Notes under the pieces: generated by a model
Databases searched by the model: none
What the model was told of the DNA's origin: nothing
Seen by the model: only the letters and a program-made list of their open reading frames with translations
Made by a program: the position numbers and the translations under genes
Origin: Craterostigma plantagineum
Lineage: Eukaryota; Streptophyta; Magnoliopsida; Lamiales; Linderniaceae
DNA length: 64,000 bases
Direction: 5' to 3'
Assembly: GCA_027422505.1 (NCBI GenBank)
Contig: JAPQWV010000493.1
Coordinates: 310,001 to 374,000, forward strand
In this document: one piece after another, positions 22,944 to 34,149 of the stretch
Layout: every line of letters starts with the position of its first letter
How positions within the stretch are numbered: position 1 is the stretch's first letter

Positions 22944-23859
22944 TCAAACCTTTTTGGCCATCTCTTGGATCTTCCCGTCGGCTAATCCCAACGAAGCCAT
23001 TATCTTGTACCCAGCAGCTTCTTTCTGAGACCATATTCCGAGGAGGAGATGTGTGGTTGTTATTTCTCCTCTCTTACCTGACTTTAGCTTCTCTTGGAAA
23101 GCCCAGTCGATAGCTCTCTGGGCGGATTCTGTCAGCGGAGGATGTTCAGGGCTGAAGAAGTACATGTCCGCTTTTCCAAGTAACTTTACAGTTTCTTCTC
23201 GAACCTTAAAAAGCGTAATTCCGTTTTCCCTCAGAAATTTCGAGGCCGAACTTGTCCCTGCAAGAATTTAACATAGACTTTGAATGGCCCCTATGAAGTT
23301 AACGAATGCACAAAGACAGGGAATGTACCTAACCTTCCACGAGAATTCCCATTAGAAGAGCCTCAGTCCCTGTATTTGGATACTTGAGTTTTCTAGCTTC
23401 CAACTCGCCCATAGCAAAAGATTTTATTGCCCTCGATGACCATCTGAGAGGCAACCGTAATCCGAAGTCAGATATCAACAGTGATATGCCATTAACTAAC
23501 TTGAGATTTATCATACTTGGGTGTCTTGTCGGAAGCAACTTCGTCAATCTTTCTGCGAAGGAAAAAAAAAAACCACAGACAAGCATATTAAAGAAAACGT
23601 AGGCTAAGCCAGGGCGACGTTCGTCGAAGGAGCTGGTGTCTTACGTGATGGGGAGACTAGAAGAGACGTTGGCGATAGTTGAAATGCGCCGCGTCGAAGC
23701 AATTGCAGTGGAATTTGGCTTATCTAGTAGCTTCGTCCCCACGAAAGAATTTGACGGATTGAACGTCAGAAAATGCTCTTCGAAGCGCTTCCTGCGAGAT
23801 TGATTCGGGGCTGACGGGGACGGCGCGGCTGGAAACATAGACAATCCTTGAGCGGCCAT
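22944..23859 (-). CDS. CLPT1: ATP-dependent Clp protease accessory protein ClpT1, plastid
   Basis: Plant-specific accessory subunit of the chloroplast ClpPR protease core; related to the N-domain of ClpC. 224 residues in four exons by my splice model: 23859..23645, 23552..23517 (a 36-nt microexon), 23443..23334 and 23257..22944. Joins are in phase: LPIT|KIDEVASDKTPK|WSSRAIKSF and LVEG|TSSASKF. The N-terminus is Ser/Arg-rich without acidic residues, as for a chloroplast transit peptide. The Clp-N-like region has RAIKSFAMGELEARKLKYPNTGTEALLMGILVEG and DMYFFSPEHPPLTESAQRAIDWA, matching Arabidopsis ClpT1 strongly. The protein ends earlier (MAKKV) than the Arabidopsis one. An unspliced read of exon 2 into the next intron gives another frame that does not fit the family. 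Divergent from MAP65-3. Confidence 0.9.
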
Positions 23860-24495
23860 TACAGCGAGCTGAGCTTTCTCGATTCTTTCAAGAATTTTGC
23901 AGCTGAAACTTTGTAAATCGTTCGCGCAGATTCAGAATAGGGGGATAGCAGCTCTGTTTGCGATGGTTGTGGGTTAATTATTGAGATTGGGATGGGCCGT
24001 TTAGTTAATGGGCTTTAATTTATAACTGTAGGCCCATATCAAATAGGATACGGATAATAAATTTCTCTCAGGCAAACGAAACGAGCCTTGATTCGAAATT
24101 TCAAAATATCTCTCGTGTAATTAAAGCCCCTTGCTTGGCTTGGATCGATCTATTTGTCTTCCAACGGTCGATTTTGTTTTCAAAAAAAACTTTTTTTTGT
24201 CATCTCTGTAGTACTTCAGTCGCCTGAATCTTCTTCGATCCGTAATCATCTTACCGAGAGACAAGCTGGTGAATTTTTCCAAATCCAGTCTTCGTTCTGA
24301 TTGGGGAAAAGGATTATTGATTACATCGTGTCTTGATTTCAGGTACGGTTTTCTCTTTCTTTCCGATATGCCGAACCCTAAGATTCGGAAGGTCGTAGCT
24401 CTTGTAAGACTCAATGAATGCGATAGGTGGATCCATTTCAGTTCAGTCGTAAGAGAATCTTTATTGCTTTGATTTCATGTTCAGGTGCTACCAAA
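23860..24495. promoter_or_regulatory. Divergent promoter region between ClpT1 and MAP65-3
   Basis: Start codons on opposite strands are 636 bases apart. GGCCCA-like motifs occur at 23994-24034 (AATGGGCTTTAA, AGGCCCATAT). The MAP65-3 leader probably contains an intron: a donor-like GTAAGAG at 24448 and an acceptor TTCAG at 24484 lie just ahead of its ATG. Confidence 0.5.
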
Positions 24496-27400
24496 ATGTT
24501 GGATATCCAGAGTAATCAACTTCCCAAAGTGGAGACAACGTGTGGATCTCTCCTTAATGAGTTGCAGGTTTGACTTTCATCCTCATTTTATCTGGCTATC
24601 CGTTAGATTCCAGGCTGGGAGCTGGTCTTTCATATGTTTTGTTGGTAATTTCACAGATAATATGGGATGAGGTTGGTGAATCTGACACTGAAAAGGACAG
24701 AATGTTGCATGAACTCGAGCAAGAGTGTTTGGAGGTGTACAGGAGAAAGGTTGATCAGGCAAACAAGTGTAGAGCTCAGCTGAGGCGAGCTATTGCTGAT
24801 TCTGAAGCTGAGCTTGCTTCCATATGTGCCTCGATGGGAGAACGTCCAGTACATATCAGGCAGGTTAGGATTGAACCGAGATATGATATTGTTTGATAGT
24901 GCATAATGCAACCTCCTTTCAAAGTTTTTATAACGATGCCGTAGGCACCTTAATGGGAGCACATTATATAATTTGTTGTAACTTAGAAGTATGTTTTCTA
25001 TTCATGTATAGCTTGACAAATAGATGTACTGCGTGTTGCTAGAAATTAACAATAATGATTTTTGCAGCAGTCTGACCAAAACATCGTAAGCCTCAAGGCA
25101 GAACTCAGAGCCATCGTTCCTCAGATAGAAGAGATGAGGAAGAGAAAATGTGAAAGGAAAAATCAATTCTTGGATTTGTTACAGGAGATCCAAAAGATTA
25201 AGATTGAAATACATACAGCAGGTGGGCATGCTAAGAGTTCTGTTGCAGTGGATGATTCAGATTTGTCTTTAAGAAAACTTGAAGATTTGCAGAGAGAATT
25301 TCAGGCACTTCAAAAAGAGAAGGTTTCTAATTTCGTATCAAATAATTTGTTACTTTTTCTAGTGATGATCCTCTGAATTTCTTTTGGTGGATATTTTTTG
25401 TTTGCAGAGTGAACGTCTGAAGCAGGTGCTTGACCATCTGAGTCATTTGCACTCATGCTGTTCCGTGCTTGGTTTGGATTTTAAGCAAACTGTTAATGAG
25501 ATTCATCCCAGTTTAGGAGAATCTGAAGTTTCTCAAAGCATTAGCAACAAAACCATTGAGCAGTTGGGTTCTGCCATCCATAGATTGCAAGAAGTTAAAA
25601 AACACAGATTGCAGCAGGTATCTAGTTCTATCTTTTAGGGCGACTACACTTCAATACACTCTCTTGGACATAGTTTCTTAATGTTTTCTGTTCCGAATAG
25701 TTGCAAGATCTAGGGGCTTCATTACTGGAGCTTTGGAATTTGATGGACACTCCAGCTGAAGAGCAGCAAATGTTTCAGAAAGTGACATGCAATATTGTAT
25801 CTTCTGAAGATGAGATAATTGAGCCCAACCTGTTGTCCGAAGACTTTATTAATGGTGTAAGTTAGAAGAATTATCAGCAGTCCGTCGATAATTTATTGCA
25901 GTACCAAGCTACCAGATCGTATGGATTGAACTTCTAAATTTCATATATCAAGTTTATCATGGCAATATCTATTGTTACCTGGCAGGTGAGATCTGAAGTT
26001 ACAAGGTTGGAGGAGTTGAAAGCAAGCAAAATGAAGGAGCTAGTTCTGAAAAAGAAAGCAGAGCTAGAGGAAGTTTGTAAGAAAACGCATATGGCTCCAG
26101 AATCTGATGGTGCTTTCGACGTTGCATTAGATGCCATAGAATCTGGTGTTCAACCCTGACTAACTGCACATACTGACAATATTTATCTTTTTTATTTTAA
26201 ATTTTTATTCTCATGTTTTTTTTTTGGTTAAATTAAAGGAGCCGTGGATGCCTCTTGTGTACTTGAACAACTTGAGATCCAGATATCTAAAGTGAAAGAG
26301 GAAGCTTTCAGCAGGAAAGATATTCTTGAAAAGGTTGAGAAGTGGATGTATGCCTGTGAAGAGGAGAGCTGGCTTGAAGAGTACAACAGGGTTAGGCTTT
26401 CCTTTCAATTTGTTGACGAATGATATTGAAATTGGAACGTGCAATTTAGTAATGCTACTTTTCCTTGCTTTGGTAGGATGATAATCGATACTCAGCTGCA
26501 CGAGGTGCCCATCTTACTCTGAAACGTGCTGAGAAGGCTCGTGCATTGGTCAACAAACTTCCTGGTATGGCTTCATCTGACGACATTGAGTGTGCTTTCA
26601 TGAGCTGAATCATGAATCGGGAGAATAACATCATAACTATTATCTTTATTGTTCACATGCAGCCATGGTGGATGCATTGATTTCAAAGACCATAGCCTGG
26701 GAGAAGGACAGAGGGGTTGATTTTAATTTCAATGGTGTAAGTGTACCAATCAATACTCAGAAAGACATGAAATAACCATCTAGTCTTACTTAACCTAGAA
26801 GGAACTGATAATTATTCTTTGTTCTATGCATTTAGATTCGTCTTCTATCCATGCTCGAAGACTATAAAGTCCTGCGGCAAGAAAAAGAGCAAGAACGCAA
26901 GCGGGAAAGGGTATGCACGGCGTTTCTAAATTTTAAACCTTTCATAAAGTTCGGGTCAAAATCATCGACAGACTTCTTTATACCACGAGTCAAATTTGAA
27001 ATCAGGATCAGAAGAAACTTCAGGGGCAGTTACTAACAGAGCAGGAAGCTCTTTATGGTTCGAAGCCAAGCCCCATGAAGAATGCGAGCGCGAAGAAAGG
27101 AAACAGATTGTCATCTGTTGGAACGACAAACAACAGAAGACTTTCTCTTGGCGCATCTTTGCATCAGACTCTTAAGCCCGAACTTCCTCCACTGAAAGCT
27201 ACCCCTAACACATGCAATGGCAAGAAAAGCAAATGCGTGAATAAAGACCACCTTAGAGACGATGGATTTTCAGCTCTCAATATCGGTATTCTTTTTTTCT
27301 ATTTATCCTAAGATGATAACCGTCTTCGTAATATCCTATATAAACTTTCTTGAATGGCAGGAAGGAGAGGCTTGGATTATCAAGAAACAGAATCTTCAAT

Positions 27401-27791
27401 AAAGAGAAAGCCCTTTTCTCCAGTTCAATCCACCGAATCCTCAAAACCGAATGGTGAAAACGTTTTGGAAGAACTCAAAACGAAACAGAGTGAGGAATTG
27501 CAGAAGACTGTTATTCTCCATGCCAGCAACTTCACAACGCCAGTTTACAGCACTCCTTCGAAGATAATATCTACAATCGACTCAGAGAATCGAACGCCTC
27601 AGCTCCAACTCGTGCCTTCCATTCCAATGCAAATGGCTAACACTCCTTCAGTTCCATTACAGAACGCCATCGGAATTGTTCAGCCTCCAGCGAAATTTAT
27701 AGCTGACGAGGAGATTGAGTATTCGTTCGAAGAGAAAAGGGCTGGATATGTGCTTCCCCGAGCAAATCGGTTAGATATTATCCATATTTGA
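24496..27791 (+). CDS. MAP65-3: Microtubule-associated protein MAP65-3 (PLEIADE-like)
   Basis: Microtubule crosslinker of the PRC1/Ase1/MAP65 family; Arabidopsis MAP65-3 bundles antiparallel microtubules at the phragmoplast midline in cytokinesis. About 10-11 exons. Start [24 protein letters not shown], then [42 protein letters not shown]. Long coiled-coil spectrin-like segments follow ([36 protein letters not shown]). The conserved microtubule-binding core is [37 protein letters not shown] and [47 protein letters not shown]. The basic, Ser/Pro-rich tail (about 27075-27790) carries SP/TP sites suitable for CDK or MAPK control and ends in [16 protein letters not shown]. The tail and length favour MAP65-3 over MAP65-1. 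The very last residues after VLPRANR are not conserved as I recall. Confidence 0.92.
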
Positions 27792-28350
27792 CTGACTATC
27801 TGTGTGGTGTTTATGTCTCTGTCCCTTTTGTTGCAAGTCTAGGAATATTACTTCCATGGATTCAGTCTCACAGTCTATTGTGAGTTCTCTCCAAAAAGTT
27901 CAAACTGTTTGTTCATTGTTCTGAAACAGACTAGTTTTATGTTCCTACCACTTTGTTAATTTTCAATCATTGTCTTAGGATGACAAATGCAATTCGATGA
28001 TGTCATAATTATGACGTCATCACGATCCAAGTCATATTTCAATAAACTGTTGAAACTTGGAGGGCAATTTCCACAGAATTTCCTTTTCTTGTCAGGTTTA
28101 TGCAACCCAACTTATGTTAGAAGATTCAAAATTTCCGTATTTTCTCTAACCTTTCTTTCTTCCATCCGTTGACCTTAAACAGATGTAGTAATAACAAGAA
28201 GACTCTGTCCGACGACCATAACCATCTATGAAAATGACAAACTTTAAACTGAATTCGATTTCAAAAATGTTTGCAGCTGGCTTAGATGAAAGACTGTATT
28301 TTTTTACACGATATAGCAGCAGCAGTTTCAGTTTTATAAAAAAAAAAGAA

Positions 28351-28719
28351 CTATGGGTATGCCTTCAGCTTCTCAAGCCTCCAACCATTGTTAATCTTCT
28401 CAATGAACTCTTCAACCTTTCTCCTTAATTCATCATCTTCTTCTTCTTCTTCTTCTTCAGCTTCTGCAACATCATCTTTCTCTTCAATCACGGTTATGGT
28501 GACAGATGGTTCTTCCTCTTCCTCCACTCTATCATCAACTGAAGGACTTATGACGACTTCATCTTCTAGGTTTTCGCTTAGACCTTGGCGAGCGACAGTG
28601 GAGAGAAAAGCATCATTCGATTTCGATCTTCCAAGAAGTAGGAGAATTGCCACGATGATGTTTCCAATGCAGAAAGCTGCCACGGAGTTCGAAACCGCAA
28701 ATGTGATCAAATCAGACAT
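28351..28719 (-). CDS. Small DUF761-like protein with N-terminal membrane segment
   Basis: Single-exon protein of 122 residues. A hydrophobic N-terminal helix (about residues 5-29, ITFAVSNSVAAFCIGNIIVAILLLLG) could anchor it to a membrane. A Glu/Asp-rich middle region follows (EEEEE runs encoded by a CTT/TTC repeat on the plus strand, 28433-28460). The C-terminus ELRRKVEEFIEKINNGWRLEKLKAYP matches the short motif of plant DUF761 (cotton-fibre-expressed) proteins. Function in this family is poorly known; several members respond to stress. An AT repeat (about 28851-28866) lies upstream and may be part of its promoter. Confidence 0.75.
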   Translation of the reverse strand: MSDLITFAVSNSVAAFCIGNIIVAILLLLGRSKSNDAFLSTVARQGLSENLEDEVVISPSVDDRVEEEEEPSVTITVIEEKDDVAEAEEEEEEEDDELRRKVEEFIEKINNGWRLEKLKAYP

Positions 28720-30255
28720 CTTTATATTTTATTACGAAGATTGAGTTTGCGGGCTTGTGTTTCAGCTATGCAAGAAGAAAATCGAGAAAGAAAAAATGTA
28801 CGTAAGATCAGATGCTGTCTTTGAGGTTTAGATGTGGTGCTGATTGGGAATATATATATATATACAAGGTATATATTTATATGCGTAGAGGGCTTTGGTT
28901 CAAAAGTTAAAAAGAAAAAGTGTACTGAGGATTGAGGAAGCAGCTTCTCCAGCAAAACTCCAAAGACATTGATGTTGACTTTTGACTTGTTAAAAACGAC
29001 TATTACATTTTATAATCTTAATTAGCAACGACGTAATTGGGCTCATTACATTATTTGATTTTGCTTTTCGGCCCAGTAATCACTCGACCCAATATAAGCC
29101 CAATCAAAATCGGCCGAGAAAATGATTTCAATTCGGCTCGTTTGTACCCTAGCTATTAGGTATGGTCCTGGACAAAATGGATCTTTCTAGCTCCATAATA
29201 TAGTTATAAATATTAAAAAAAATGTAATAATGACTTGAGAATGATGAAAATCACTTACCCAACACCAATATTGTGATTACATTGATTTACTCTGGGATAG
29301 ATTTTATTTTACAGATGGGTCCTTTGGAAATTAGTTGTCGTAATGATGCAGTTATAATAAAAAAATATCCAATCCCTTGTTGATGAAGCCATCAACCAAA
29401 TTCTAGAATGTCCTTTTCAATGAAATTACTAATATGTTCCACAATCATCGTTCCTTTTTTGTCGAGTATCATAAATTTTCATACATATTCTATCTAATAC
29501 TGATGAGCCGATTCTGTAACACTTCAATTAGAAAGATGATCAGACGAAATGTAATAAATTTTCAAGATTGTACATGAAAAAAAGTAGTTGCACGGTTGTT
29601 ATCAAGACATGTGCACCCTATCGATTAGTGGCACTATTAAAAATGAAAGGTAAGAAATGATTACGATTTTTTAATATCCCAAATGTCTTGTCTCAGATAA
29701 ATATACGCATTCGGATTAATATATAAAGATGGAAATATTTACTACACAACATCATATTCGTAAACAATATCGTAATTATTATTAGTTACCAAAAATATTC
29801 CCAATTCACTTATTACACTGTTTTTTTTTTTTTTTTATTTCGAGGGGAACACCGTGTGTAATGGTTCCCATCTCCACCAGCAAAAGGTTGACTAACGGGT
29901 CAATCTCATTGGATCTTTACACGTGGGCCCCACCCATCGCTGACCCACAACTTTGACAGCCTTGACTTACGTTCACCATAATACGCACACGCGCCTTAAT
30001 CGGCACGTGGTCTTCCTAGCATTTCTCAATACAACATTAGAAATACAACATATAATCAATTTGTAATAATTCAAAGAAAATCATACAAACGACCCTTTGT
30101 ACTAAAAATGTTGATATAATTAATCAATAATAGCAATGACAATCTCCTCTCTCCGCCAATACCATTCTTCTTTCACTGAGCAGCTCTCGCCTAGCCTATT
30201 ATAAGCCCAAAGAGAGGCTCTTTCGCATTGCGTTGATTGAGCTAAAAAAAGATCG
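28720..30255. other. Intergenic region upstream of the hAT-derived gene
   Basis: AT-rich DNA without a supported gene. Regulatory-looking words near the right end include ACACGTGG (29919-29926, G-box-like) and GCACGTGG (30003-30010). A TATA-like TATTATAAG lies at 30197-30205, so transcription of the next gene probably starts near 30230. Confidence 0.45.
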
Positions 30256-32388
30256 ATCGGCAGCAATTCAGCCGCCGCAGACCCGTCGCCGGCGGCGGAG
30301 GAAGCCCTGATTAAACGCTTCGAAAGCTTGGTCGGCGTCCGTACGAAGGCCGTGAAGGGGAAAGGAGCTTGGTACTGGGCTCACCTCGAGCCTCTTCTGA
30401 TCAAGAACCCAGCCACCGACTCGCCCAAGGCGGTCAAGCTTAGGTGCATCCTCTGCGGCGCCTCCTTCTCGGCATCGAACCCATCGAGGACCGCCGCCGA
30501 GCATCTCAAGAGAGGTACCTGTCCGAATTTCACCTCCCTTAGCTCCGCCGCCGGCACCTCGGACTTGCCTCCCTTAGCATCGCCGTGCTCGCAGCAGCGC
30601 TGCCGCAAGAGAAGCTCGCACCCTCAGCAGCAGCTGTTACCAGTCGGCGGCGGCGAAACTGCGCTGTTGACCCCGAAAAACCCTCTGATTATTTTCTCCG
30701 GCGAAAAGGGCGGTCCGCGTCCGTCGCCGGCGGAAAACAGTCTGAAGAAGCTCAAGAGCCCAAAGGCTCCGCCTTGCTCCGATTTGAGCAAAGATCGAGC
30801 CAATGCAGCCATGGGTCTGCTGGCCGATTGGTGCTATGAGTCGTGCGGCTCAGTATCTCCTTCGAGCTTCGAACATCCCAAGTTCAAGGCGTTCCTCAAC
30901 TGCGTTGGCTTGCCCGAAATCTCCATGTCCGAAAAATCTGAGTTTTCACTTCAGAGGCTCGAATCCAAGTACTCGGAAGCAAGAACGGAGACAGAGGCAA
31001 GGATAAACGACGCCGCCTTCTTTCAACTCGCCTGCGAAGAAGAAAGGAAAGATACAACAAATCAAAGCCTAATGAAGTTCACCGTCAACCTTCCCAATGG
31101 GACCCACGTGTTTCACAACGCCCTCTATTCAGCCGCCGGCGACCTTCCACCCCAACACACGGTGGAGGTTTTTCGAGAGACAATAAGAGAAATATGCGGC
31201 GAAAACTCGCACAGATGCGTGGGGATCGTCGCAGACGGACGCCAGTCGACGGCGATGCGAAACTTGGAGCTCGAAAATCCTCGGATGATCAACGTGCCAT
31301 GTCAGCTCCGCGCGATGACGAGCTTGGCCGAGGATCTTTTCCAAGAACTAACGCTCTTCAGAACCGTGTCCGAAAAATGCGCAGAATTGGCGAACGTAAT
31401 CAACTCATCGCCGCGCATCCTATCGAGCCTTCGCAGATTTCGCCAGCAAGGCGCCGCCGACCATCCGCCCGAGTACATCCGCGTGCCGAAATCGAACGGG
31501 CCCACAAATTTCAGACATTTTACTTCCATGTCTGAAGACTTGCTCAGCTGCTTCGAGTTTCTGCATACGGTCGCGTCAGAAGATTCGCTCAAAGCAGAAG
31601 AAGTCCTAAGTTTAATCCACGACGCCACTTTCTGGCGCGAAGTGGAATCCCCCCGCTCGTTGCTGAAGCTGATTATCGAAACCGCCCGAGAAATCGAATT
31701 CGATCAGCCATCGATAAGCCAATGCCTTCGCCTTTGGGAAGATGTGAGATCCAAAATAAAGCGCTGGCGCGAGAAATTCGACTTTCCCGCGGGACCCGTC
31801 GAAGAAGTAGTCGAAAAAAAGTTCGCCGAAAACTACCGCCAGTCGTGGGCGGCGGCGTTCGTCCTCGACCCTTTGCACCTGGTAAGAGATTCGAGCGGTA
31901 GTTACCTACCGCCGTTTAAATCCCTTACGAGCGAACAAGAAAGAGACGTCGACGGTTTTATTACGAGGCTGGTCCCGCCCGAGGAAGCACACGTGGCGGT
32001 TATGGAGCTGATGAGGTGGCGGGCCGAGGGATTGGACCCCATATATGCCCAGGCGGTTCAGCTTAAGAGGCGGGACCCGTTCACGGGGAGGGCCAGGGTG
32101 GCTAACCCTCGGGGAGGTAGGCTCGTGTGGGAGACGTGGCTCGGTAAGGAGTTTGGGTCGTTGTGTAAGGTGGCGGTTAGGCTTCTTTTTCTTAGGGCGA
32201 GTTGTTGTTGTGGGGTGAGGCTCGACGATTGGTCCGGGTCGGTTCGATTGCTTGAGAGGGGTTCGAGGGATGGGCTCGATCGGAGGGCTCGTAAGATGGT
32301 GTTCGTCGCGGCTCATGCGAATCTTAAAGGGAAGAACTTTTCGTGCTCGGACGAAGGCGGGGACGATGTGGTTGATTCGTCGATTTAG
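30256..32388 (+). CDS. hAT-transposase-derived host gene (BED-type zinc finger), start codon not ATG
   Basis: Single long frame similar to Arabidopsis At1g12380/At1g62870, a family of immobile hAT transposase descendants kept as host genes. An N-terminal BED-like finger (LRCILCGASFSASNPSRTAAEHLKRGTCPNF) is followed by a Ser/Pro linker, a DUF659-like core (YSAAGDLPPQHTVEVFRETIREICGENSHRCVGIVADGRQ, INVPCQLRAM) and the conserved end (DPFTGRARVANPRGGRLVWETWLGKEFGSLCKVAVRLLFLRA). No terminal inverted repeats flank it, which fits domestication. Odd: the in-frame sequence is open from 30241 back to a stop at 30238-30240 and holds no ATG before the conserved GVRTKAVKGKGAWYW. I place the start at ATC 30256, where the family Met is expected. 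First in-frame ATG is about 30811, inside the conserved part. An upstream exon, near-cognate initiation or a sequence error are the options. Confidence 0.82.
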   Translation: MGSNSAAADPSPAAEEALIKRFESLVGVRTKAVKGKGAWYWAHLEPLLIKNPATDSPKAVKLRCILCGASFSASNPSRTAAEHLKRGTCPNFTSLSSAAGTSDLPPLASPCSQQRCRKRSSHPQQQLLPVGGGETALLTPKNPLIIFSGEKGGPRPSPAENSLKKLKSPKAPPCSDLSKDRANAAMGLLADWCYESCGSVSPSSFEHPKFKAFLNCVGLPEISMSEKSEFSLQRLESKYSEARTETEARINDAAFFQLACEEERKDTTNQSLMKFTVNLPNGTHVFHNALYSAAGDLPPQHTVEVFRETIREICGENSHRCVGIVADGRQSTAMRNLELENPRMINVPCQLRAMTSLAEDLFQELTLFRTVSEKCAELANVINSSPRILSSLRRFRQQGAADHPPEYIRVPKSNGPTNFRHFTSMSEDLLSCFEFLHTVASEDSLKAEEVLSLIHDATFWREVESPRSLLKLIIETAREIEFDQPSISQCLRLWEDVRSKIKRWREKFDFPAGPVEEVVEKKFAENYRQSWAAAFVLDPLHLVRDSSGSYLPPFKSLTSEQERDVDGFITRLVPPEEAHVAVMELMRWRAEGLDPIYAQAVQLKRRDPFTGRARVANPRGGRLVWETWLGKEFGSLCKVAVRLLFLRASCCCGVRLDDWSGSVRLLERGSRDGLDRRARKMVFVAAHANLKGKNFSCSDEGGDDVVDSSI

Positions 32389-32802
32389 TTTTTTATTGAT
32401 GGGATTTTATTTTTTATGGTTACTTAACCTCATCGAGATTGGTTTTCGTCGGTTGAGGAAGCAATTAGACAAGAACATAGGAAGGATGTTGGATATCCAT
32501 TTACTGAGGGTAAACGTAGCTAGCAAGGAAAGTAAAACATATACATTATTACAATTTCTGCACATGATGTTCTTGACGTCGTGGCGTGTTAAATCAGTAC
32601 TAAACTAGAGATAACGTCGTGAGTTGGTTGAACGTATTGAATAACTCCAAACCTATATTCTAAGCCCTAGTGTAAATGCTTTGCTACATCAAATATCATT
32701 ACACCACTTTTCTGTCCTTATTCCATGCCGTACTATATAACTACTACACAAAGCCATTAATCACTAAGCTTACAGCAAATCGGACTCAAAAGAAAAAGGA
32801 AA

Positions 32803-33500
32803 ATGGCTTACTGGTCTAAACATAACGCCGCAAATGCATACCTCGCAACTATCAAACTTGTAAGCAGCTTATCCATGAAAAACAACCTTCATATTTTTAC
32901 ATTCATTTATCTAAAACTCTTCTTCATTTCTTCGACCATTAGGGTAATAAGAGGACGACGAAAGAACCCCAAGCAGCAGAGTTCATCTCTGCCCTCGTCG
33001 CAGGCGTAAACTCACGTCTAATCGTCGCTTTTCTCTGCGAATACGAAGCAGAAAACTCCATCGTCGTAGCTCTGTCGTCGGCCGCTCGCCAAACGGGCGG
33101 AAGGGTAGTATTCATTCTCGGCCGAGAAGAGGTCGAACTATCATCGAACAAAATCGCCAGGGGAAGAACTGAAAAGGTAGAGTTCGTCGAGGGAGATGCT
33201 AAACTTCTGTTAACGAGCCAATACAGCGAAGCAGATTGCGTCGTAATAGACTTTCGTGTCAAGAACTGCCAAGGCGTAGTTAAGGCTGCGAAATCGCTAA
33301 ATGGGAAAAAGATGATCTTGGGATATAATGCGCTTTATGCGGATTCTTACGCCTTCGATGGCCATTTTCTTCCCATTGGAGATGGATTGCTTCTGAGTAG
33401 AGGGAGAAGATTGCCTAAGAACGAGCGTAGGCGAGCTCGGTGGGTCAAGAAAGTCGACGAAATTAATGGGGAAGAGCACTTTTATAGGATCCTGACTTGA
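32803..33500 (+). CDS. DUF1442 family protein, copy 1
   Basis: Plant protein of unknown function with a Rossmann-like, methyltransferase-resembling fold (DUF1442). 204 residues in two exons, 32803..32859 (57 nt) and 32943..33500. Exon 1 encodes the conserved MAYWSKHNAANAYLATIKL, and exon 2 continues with GNKRTTKEPQAAEFISALVAG, GGRVVFILG, VEFVEGDAKLLL, GYNALYADSY and HFLPIGDGLLLSR. It is a close paralogue of the gene at 38963-39678: same exon lengths at the 5' end and same motif order, though much diverged in the middle. The two copies flank the 4-kb repeat-rich element. Arabidopsis relatives are At1g12320 and At1g62840. No catalytic function is proven. Confidence 0.88.
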
Positions 33501-33997
33501 TTTTAGAAAAAGCTGTGTAAAGAGTTTGTAATTTGTTGGACAGAAATGAGTTTTTGGTTATTACAGCATTCGATCGTGCCCAGAGAATCATGAAGCTTAT
33601 GTTCTTCAACACAAAAAAGAAGCACACAAACAAAATGGAAGACTGTCATCAAGGTGTGAAATTTACAGAGCCCATCATCCTTTTTTGTCATTTAGTACAG
33701 AGTATAAAAAAACAGAGCACCACACACATAATGTAATAAATGCATCATCCTCTTCCCACGTACGTGTGGGCACAGCACAAGGAAGCCATGTGAAGAGCAG
33801 CAGAGTGGAGCCGCACGTGTGCACACTGATGAGTCTCAATCAAAAGAATTGAAGTTTCATTACACATAGATGCCAATACGCATGTGCTATGTGCGTGGCG
33901 TTACACACAACCTAGGCATGGCTTTCCTCAGACTTGTCGCTGTAAGTGTACACTTTGTCTCCTTCGAAGGGATACAAAAGGCCGACCAAAGAATTAA
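33501..33997. other. 3' flank of DUF1442 copy 1 with MULE target site duplication
   Basis: Probably the 3' UTR and downstream flank of the first DUF1442 gene. The last nine bases before the transposon (AAGAATTAA, 33989-33997) are duplicated at 38071-38079. Confidence 0.5.
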
Positions 33998-34149
33998 GGG
34001 TAAATTTGCATTCAGTCCCTAGTTTGTAGTTTTGGTAATAGTTCAGTCCCTGTCAGATGTCACGTTAGTTTAAAGGACCTAATTATTGAAAATATTAGTT
34101 TGAAGGACCAACCTCATGATAAATGACCTTTCTATCCCTCACATTCACC

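Noticed and set aside
30256..32388. An active hAT transposon
   Set aside because: No terminal inverted repeats or 8-bp target duplications were seen around the frame, and the protein matches the conserved immobile host family.
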